In this document: in pieces, positions 1 to 5,400 of the stretch
Position numbering within the stretch: the first letter of the stretch is position 1
How the letters are laid out: the number at the start of each line of letters is the position of its first letter
Assembly: GCA_002683735.1 (NCBI GenBank)
Contig: NYTZ01000151.1
Span: 1-6,694, forward strand
DNA length: 6,694 nt
Direction: 5' to 3'
DNA from: Flavobacteriales bacterium
GTDB taxonomy: Bacteria; Bacteroidota; Bacteroidia; Flavobacteriales; UA16
The notes under the pieces: generated by a model
Databases searched by the model: none
What the model was told of the DNA's origin: nothing
What the model saw: the letters and a program-made list of their open reading frames with translations, nothing else
Translations under genes and position numbers: made by a program

Positions 1-2374
1 TCCTGGGCCGCTCCTGGGTGTGATTGGTGGTCTGGGGCTTGCGCGGACGCTGCTGCTGCCCAGAGCTCCCATCGCGACCGGTAGCCGGGCCGGGCGCGTC
101 TCCACGCCCAGAGCCAGACTGACCTGACGCGGATGGAGCTACTGGAGTTGTCCCCCCTGCCCCACCAGCATCGGTAGCATTTTGCTGCTGTGTGAGGTTT
201 TGCGCGTTGATCTGCGTACGCAACGTAGAGATCAACTGAGGCTGATGTCCTTCGATGGGACGAAGAATGCGCCCCAGCACAGGGTGCTGAAAGATGCGCA
301 GTCCAAGCCCACGACGAATTGCCTCATCAGGGGTGTTCTCGCCATGCAGCATTTGCATCTGGACGGCGGGGACGTAGTCAGATGGCCTGGGCGCCTCATC
401 CCAATTGTTCCGCTGCAGGGTAGGCGAAACCCAGGTCCATGACGATACGTCCTGTCCGCGAGCGCGCTCGACATGGCGAATGCCATGCATCGTTCGGCGG
501 GGAAGCCCTCCAGAGACTCCTTCCTGCTGATTGTACAGCCGAAGCTCTGCTGGCGGAAGGCCCATGGTGACGTAGACTTTCCATGGGCCTGGCTTGGGCG
601 ACTTCCACACAGGGATGACTCCACCATGGTAGCGCACGATCCCGTACAAGTCGTAGATGGCCAAGTGAGTGCCACTGCGCTTGAGCTCGGGGTGGTGCCG
701 GTTGAAGTCCCTCATATCCATCTCCAAGAAGAAAATGAGGTTCCTTGCGTTCCTTCCGCGGCGTCCCTGTGGATCCCACCTGCCCCGCGCGTGCTGAAGG
801 TCGCGCAGGGCCTCCGCCGAGAGGACTCCGACGTTGTAGACGCCGGAACCGCCGTTGAGCTGCCGCTCGTTGAAGGCGTGGATGACGTACCTGTATGGCC
901 TGTGCGGACTGCTTGCATCCAAGTCCTCAGGCAAGACACGCTGCATGCACATGTTGTACTGGTCGACGATCCGCCAGTAGCCGCCTTTTTTGTTCGACCA
1001 CCCGCAGAACACGCCGAAGAATGCCATGCGCTCCCCATCTGCCGAGAACACGCCATAAAGACGTGACTTCTCAGCGCGCGCGACAATAATCTGGAGGTCG
1101 TAGTTGTCGAGCGCTGCAGCCTCTGGGTTGAGGCGGCGGTGTGAACGGCCATTCTTCCACCTCGCATATGAGATGTTGGCGAAGTAGCCTGAGAACCGTT
1201 CCTCGCGGTGGCGGAGTAACGTTGTCAAGGTCCTCGAGACCGTTGTATACGCCTCCGGCCATTGGCCACTAGCAATAGTGACGTGTGCTGGTGTGGCCGG
1301 GTTGTGGAATGGGATCGCAGCGTTGGGCTGCTCTCCCTCCTCCAACCGGGAGCCATTGTCGCTGTGGCCTCCGCGAACTGACCCACCGCGCGCGCTCGCG
1401 CCGCGCGAGCCAACGCCATGGCTAGACGCACCATCCCCCGCAACCGATGAGGGCGCGGTGCCCAAGGACGCGGTCTCCACGTCAAACGTGGGCACCAGCG
1501 TCCTCAAAGGTGCGGGGTCGTCAACGTGCTCATAGCCGACGTCAAGCTCTGCCCCAGCTGCATCCGCTCGGGCGGCCTGCGTCATCCGCATCTGAGCGCG
1601 GTGGTGCAGACCTCGGCCTGTTGGATCCCCATCTGTCGGCGCTGGGGCATCATCCCGCAGATTGGTCACTTGGATGCGGTTCCCATCAAAGGAGATGGAA
1701 ACGGAAGGACGGCGGACCGCAGGCGTCGCAGTCAAAGATGCGACGCGAGCCTGTGCGCCTGTGCCAATCACTGACGCCCGCATTTCCACGTTAGGCGACA
1801 TGCGACGAGCTTCCGACGAGGCGCGAATCTGCGCGGTCACCTGTCGGGAAGCGTCGAGCAATACCTGTGAACGCGGGCGAGCGGCCTCGAACTGGACCAT
1901 CTGGAGGCCACGCGGAAAGCCCAACGCCCCGAGGCTCTCGTCGGGGCGACCTGGCAGGTCGACTTCCATCGACGCCGTCTCACCGCCACAACCGCCGCCG
2001 AGGGTGGGCACGTCTCCGCGCCCAGAACCCTCAGCAGGCGGAGCGGTTCCGGTTACTGGCGCGCCGTCAACCTCCATCTGTTCGTCGCCGCCCCAATCCG
2101 CGGGGCTGAGAGGTGCGCCATGCCCCTGGCCTTCTTCATCCATGGCCTGGGGACCCTCATCTTCGGGCTCCTCTTCTTCAACCCCTTGCATTGTGAGCAC
2201 GCCGCGGGGCGGCGCGAAGCCGCGCAGGCCGTCGTGGTTCGCGACCGGCGACTGGCCGCGTCGGCTCCGCCGCACCGCTGAGATGGCTTCCTGCAGCACT
2301 GTCATCGGAGACCGCTCGACAACCGGTGGCTGCTGAGGAGGTCCTTCTCCGCCTTCGGGTTGTTGGTTCGCCAT
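1..2374 (-). CDS. Long uncharacterised protein, 3' end beyond window (at least 791 aa)
   Basis: Reading the complement from the ATG at 2374-2372 gives 791 codons with no stop down to the left edge, so the gene is 3'-truncated by the window. The start has a good eukaryotic context (G at -3 and at +4) and is the first ATG after an in-frame TAA at 2509-2507. Codons are strongly G/C-ending, and the frame survives 2.4 kb, which supports real coding. Residues 1-360 look disordered: a Gln/Pro/Gly-rich beginning (MANQQPEGGEGPPQQPP), an acidic patch (VEEEEPEDEG, 65-74), then Ala/Arg/Gly-rich stretches. Residues about 370-630 are aromatic-rich and look folded (for example YFANISYARWKNGR, VFCGWSNKKGGYWRIVDQYN, LAIYDLYGIVRYHGG). 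Residues 710-791 are rich in Gln, Gly, Ser, Thr and Pro and end in a basic stretch (QQQRPRKPQ). GSGRGD occurs twice (116-121 and 754-759). I see no signal peptide, membrane segment, CCHC knuckle, protease motif or known enzyme motif. It could be Gag-like, an accessory ORF of the adjacent retroelement, or a host gene; the function is unknown. Confidence 0.75.
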   Translation of the reverse strand, partial: MANQQPEGGEGPPQQPPVVERSPMTVLQEAISAVRRSRRGQSPVANHDGLRGFAPPRGVLTMQGVEEEEPEDEGPQAMDEEGQGHGAPLSPADWGGDEQMEVDGAPVTGTAPPAEGSGRGDVPTLGGGCGGETASMEVDLPGRPDESLGALGFPRGLQMVQFEAARPRSQVLLDASRQVTAQIRASSEARRMSPNVEMRASVIGTGAQARVASLTATPAVRRPSVSISFDGNRIQVTNLRDDAPAPTDGDPTGRGLHHRAQMRMTQAARADAAGAELDVGYEHVDDPAPLRTLVPTFDVETASLGTAPSSVAGDGASSHGVGSRGASARGGSVRGGHSDNGSRLEEGEQPNAAIPFHNPATPAHVTIASGQWPEAYTTVSRTLTTLLRHREERFSGYFANISYARWKNGRSHRRLNPEAAALDNYDLQIIVARAEKSRLYGVFSADGERMAFFGVFCGWSNKKGGYWRIVDQYNMCMQRVLPEDLDASSPHRPYRYVIHAFNERQLNGGSGVYNVGVLSAEALRDLQHARGRWDPQGRRGRNARNLIFFLEMDMRDFNRHHPELKRSGTHLAIYDLYGIVRYHGGVIPVWKSPKPGPWKVYVTMGLPPAELRLYNQQEGVSGGLPRRTMHGIRHVERARGQDVSSWTWVSPTLQRNNWDEAPRPSDYVPAVQMQMLHGENTPDEAIRRGLGLRIFQHPVLGRILRPIEGHQPQLISTLRTQINAQNLTQQQNATDAGGAGGTTPVAPSASGQSGSGRGDAPGPATGRDGSSGQQQRPRKPQTTNHTQERPR
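97..115. repeat. GRGD-encoding dispersed repeat, copy 1
   Basis: This 19-base stretch matches 2011-2029 at 17 of 19 positions. The overlapping 16-mer 95-110 (CGCGTCTCCACGCCCA) is identical to 3607-3622 inside pol. Read on the minus strand it encodes SGRGDA in the C-terminal linker of the left-hand frame. Confidence 0.6.
1394..1410. repeat. Perfect 7-bp GC-rich inverted repeat
   Basis: GCTCGCG and CGCGAGC flank a 3-base CCG loop. It lies within the Arg/Ala/Gly/Ser low-complexity part of the left-hand frame (SRGASARGG), so codon composition may explain it. Confidence 0.3.
2011..2029. repeat. GRGD-encoding dispersed repeat, copy 2
   Basis: Related to the copy at 97-115 with two mismatches. Read on the minus strand it encodes SGRGDV in the disordered N-terminal part of the left-hand frame. 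The 13-mer CACGTCTCCGCGC (2009-2021) recurs exactly at 4823-4835. Confidence 0.6.
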
Positions 2375-2460
2375 CGCGCGCGGGCAGCGGGCAGGGGAAG
2401 GGTGATAAGTTGCAGTAGCAGTAGTGGTAGCAACTAGAACACCGCAAACCGTTCTCCGCC
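2375..2460 (-). other. 86-base spacer between pol stop and downstream ATG
   Basis: Read on the minus strand, the spacer has a GC-moderate half with ACT/GCT/TAC-type triplets, then a pyrimidine-rich run (CCCTTCCCCTGCCCGCTGCCCG) leading into the CGCGCG just before the ATG. It is too short for a typical copia LTR. I see no TG...CA unit with a matching copy elsewhere, no tRNA-iMet-type primer-binding site (TGGTATCAGAGC) and no AAAAG/AATAAA-like polyadenylation signal. The downstream frame is open through the whole spacer and into the last 14 pol codons. Confidence 0.6.
2408..2435. repeat. Small inverted repeat in the spacer
   Basis: AGTTGC (2408-2413) pairs perfectly with GCAACT (2430-2435) around a 16-base loop made of GTAGCA/GTAGTG-type hexamers. 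The stem is only 6 bp, so it may be chance. It sits in the only non-coding part of the window, between the pol stop and the next ATG, where it could form a weak RNA hairpin. Confidence 0.25.
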
Positions 2461-5400
2461 TCAATTGGCGGAGGAGCTGGGAGCAAAGGATACACGACGA
2501 CCAGGATTACTAGTGGAAGCACTACTTTCAGTTTGCTGTTGCACCACATTCTTGTCAAGGTCGAAGACAACTTTCACGTCCTTTGGTCCATCGGTAAACG
2601 CTCTTCTGTAAAATCCAGATGGTTTGCCTCTTTCAATCACCTGCCTACTGAGAATGTCTCCAGTTTTGAGGTCATACGTTGTTCGACGCCACACTCGACT
2701 CCATAGGTGACTAATCTTTGGCGGGAGAGGTAGCTCTTGCCTAGCATTTCTTTTTACTCTAATTATTCGTGGATGCCGCCGAGGGGCCTGGACGTCTCCG
2801 TCCCGGTCCTCTGCAGCAGCACCACCAGCGCCAGCGTTCTTTTCAACACGAGAAACAGTAGCGTTTCCAACACCAATGAGCTTACGAGCATGATCCCACT
2901 TGACACTATCACGAAATACTTTTGTGAAAATGTCAGCCGATTGACCATCTGTGGTCTGGTAAGTCATAGTGAAGATGCCTCTAGCGTAGCAATCGTGGAG
3001 CCATGAAACGTTGACACCGTGGGTTCTGGATATGTGTCTCATGGTAGGGTTTTTCCCCGTTTTGATAACCTGAATCGTAGATTGATTATCCTCCATGAGT
3101 TCCAGGATAACAAGACGTTGAAGCACAAACTCCCACAAATCGAGCGCAGGTACGCCAACTGTGCGTATCCCCAGGGCAGCTGACACAATCTCAGCCTCCG
3201 GAGTAGAATGAGAGACCGAAGTCTGCTTTGCACTCTTTGCGCTTAACGGGAAGTATGTGGATGGTCCAGACATAATGAGGAATGACCCCGAGGTCGATTT
3301 ATATCCCGGTCTTTCGCCGGCAAAATCGGCATCTGCAAAGAGTCTAAGCCTCCAAGCCGCTGCATCGTCTCCGACATAGCCACGCAGTACAAAGTCCGAC
3401 GTAGAATCTATGTAGCAGATTAAACGGTGTAGCGCTTTATCGCACTCCAGAGTCCATTTGGTCACTCTGGTTGCTAGTAGTTGGACCGCTTTCAATAAGT
3501 CCCACCGGGCAGCACGGGCTCCGTACAAGATTTTCATCAAGATGGAACTCGCAATGCCGCCCAGAGCACCTTTATTGTCGTCAGAGGACTCACCCAGCTC
3601 TTCGGACGCGTCTCCACGCCCATCAGAACTGGGGAGAAACGGCGTCTGGACTTTACGTAGTTTCATAGCAGGGTCACCGGCAAGCTCCTTATAGGCAGTG
3701 ACGCACTGTCTCATAAAGTCACAGACATCGTACTCCATAACTCTGACTGTCTTTCCATTTATCGTTGCCGAGCCAACATTGTGTTTGCAGCCCAGACAAT
3801 GATCAACCGGTCCTGGTTCATCAAGATCTAACTTCTCTCGAATGGCCTTCCACCCCTTCTCGATGTTCTTCTGTGGACCCGACATTTTGAAGTCGTCAAC
3901 GTAGACCATCAGCAGAAGGTCCCATTCGCGATGATAATAAACCGAGGGCCAGTTGGGGACCGGCTTAAAGCCGATCTCCTGTAGCTTTTTGTCACAGTGA
4001 GTTTCCCACGCCCCCCCTGCATCGGGGTGCCCATACAAGGCCTTGTCTAACCGGACGACAGGGTCCTTATACGGAAGTTTCTCCCACTCTTTGGGACGCG
4101 CCTCTGGAGGCAGGACCACCCACGTTTCCGCAGGCATGGTTCCTTCACGCGCCTCATTGAGCGGGACGTAATCCACCATGTCCGCCTGTGTATACGCTTT
4201 ACGCGCATCGGCTTGTTGGATCACGTATCCGACCTGAAGGCCAAAGACATCGACTGCCTTTGCTCCTTCGAGCGTGGCCGGAGAGGAAGACAACTCATTG
4301 AAGAGTGCCACCTCCCGGTTCTCGTCAGTGACTTGGTTGCCCTGGAAGACGTATCTTCCCTTGTACTTACGGAGCTTGTGACCCACGGGTAGCTCGGACC
4401 CTTTGAGTACACAGATACCGAAAATTCGAGCAACATGTATTTTCTTTGTCTTGGATATCCTCGCTTCCCGCTCTACATCCTTTCGAGATCTCACGGTTGC
4501 GAGGTTCCAGACGCCCAGCTTTTCAAGACCACGAACTTCGTCCATCATCGCATTCATCGCCTCAGGATTATTCTCATATTCCTTTCTTGAAAGCTGCTTT
4601 GCAACCATGGCGCTAAACATAGGCCACGGGTTCCCAACTTTCTGGCGATGTTGGCGTTCTGCCTCCCTTAGAGGCATCCTGGGCACGTTGTTCGGAGCCG
4701 TTTCAGCTGGTACACCGGGGCTGCAGCGCTGCTTGTGCCTCTTCAGGTTGGTAGGCTGAACCACTGGAGCCATCATGGCAGGCCTCTTTTCTTGACTCTC
4801 TGTAACTGTGGGGTAAGCGGCGCACGTCTCCGCGCGACCAGCACACTCACAGCTTTGCTGCCATGCCCTGTGCACCGCCTTTACCATTGTGTCAGTGTAC
4901 CCTTCGGTTCTTTTGGTGTACTTTCCCTGACATGGCGCATGATGAGGATGCACAAGCTTCCCAGGGCACTTATAGGCTTCGAGAGTGCGGACCAGCACTG
5001 GATCATCAGTTGCAATAGTCCAAGGCTTCATGATTGGCTGCTTGTGGTCGTCGCAGAGGCCAAAAGCACATCCCTGGCACTTGGCCTTGATAAGATGATA
5101 CTTGACCATAAAGTCGTTGACGAAATCAAGCCTCCAGTAGTCACAGTTAGACGGCCACTCAATGGCTATCTTTCCGCCATTCTTTCGATTGACGTTTGCG
5201 ACCACTTCAAGAGTTTTCCACAGCTTCCTCATCTCGATGCGATGCTCTTCTATCTTGCCTGCAGTTTCAGCAGAACGTTTGGCATTGTATCTTTGCCACG
5301 GGCATCCACCGGTACAAGGAATTGCAACCCACAGCAAGACCTGAGGGTTCTCAGTCACAGCCTTGATGGCGGTTTCCCGGCCACTCGGCGTTCTGAGATC

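Noticed and set aside
473..1066. Plus-strand open frame of 197 codons
   Set aside because: It is antisense to the folded-looking part of the left-hand minus-strand frame and shows no domain.
712..1167. Minus-strand open frame of 151 codons, and others at 232-675, 396-779, 1225-1485 and 2178-2570
   Set aside because: All lie in the other two registers of the strand that carries the 791-codon frame; they are Ser/Thr/Arg-rich shadows of GC-rich coding DNA.
1662..2336. Plus-strand open frame of 224 codons
   Set aside because: It is Ser/Pro/Arg-rich low-complexity sequence, complementary to the longer and better-supported minus-strand frame.
2411..2441. TG...CA unit in the spacer as a miniature LTR
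   Set aside because: It is only 31 bases of near-repetitive GTAGCA/GTAGTG triplets, with no second copy in the window and no primer-binding site beside it.
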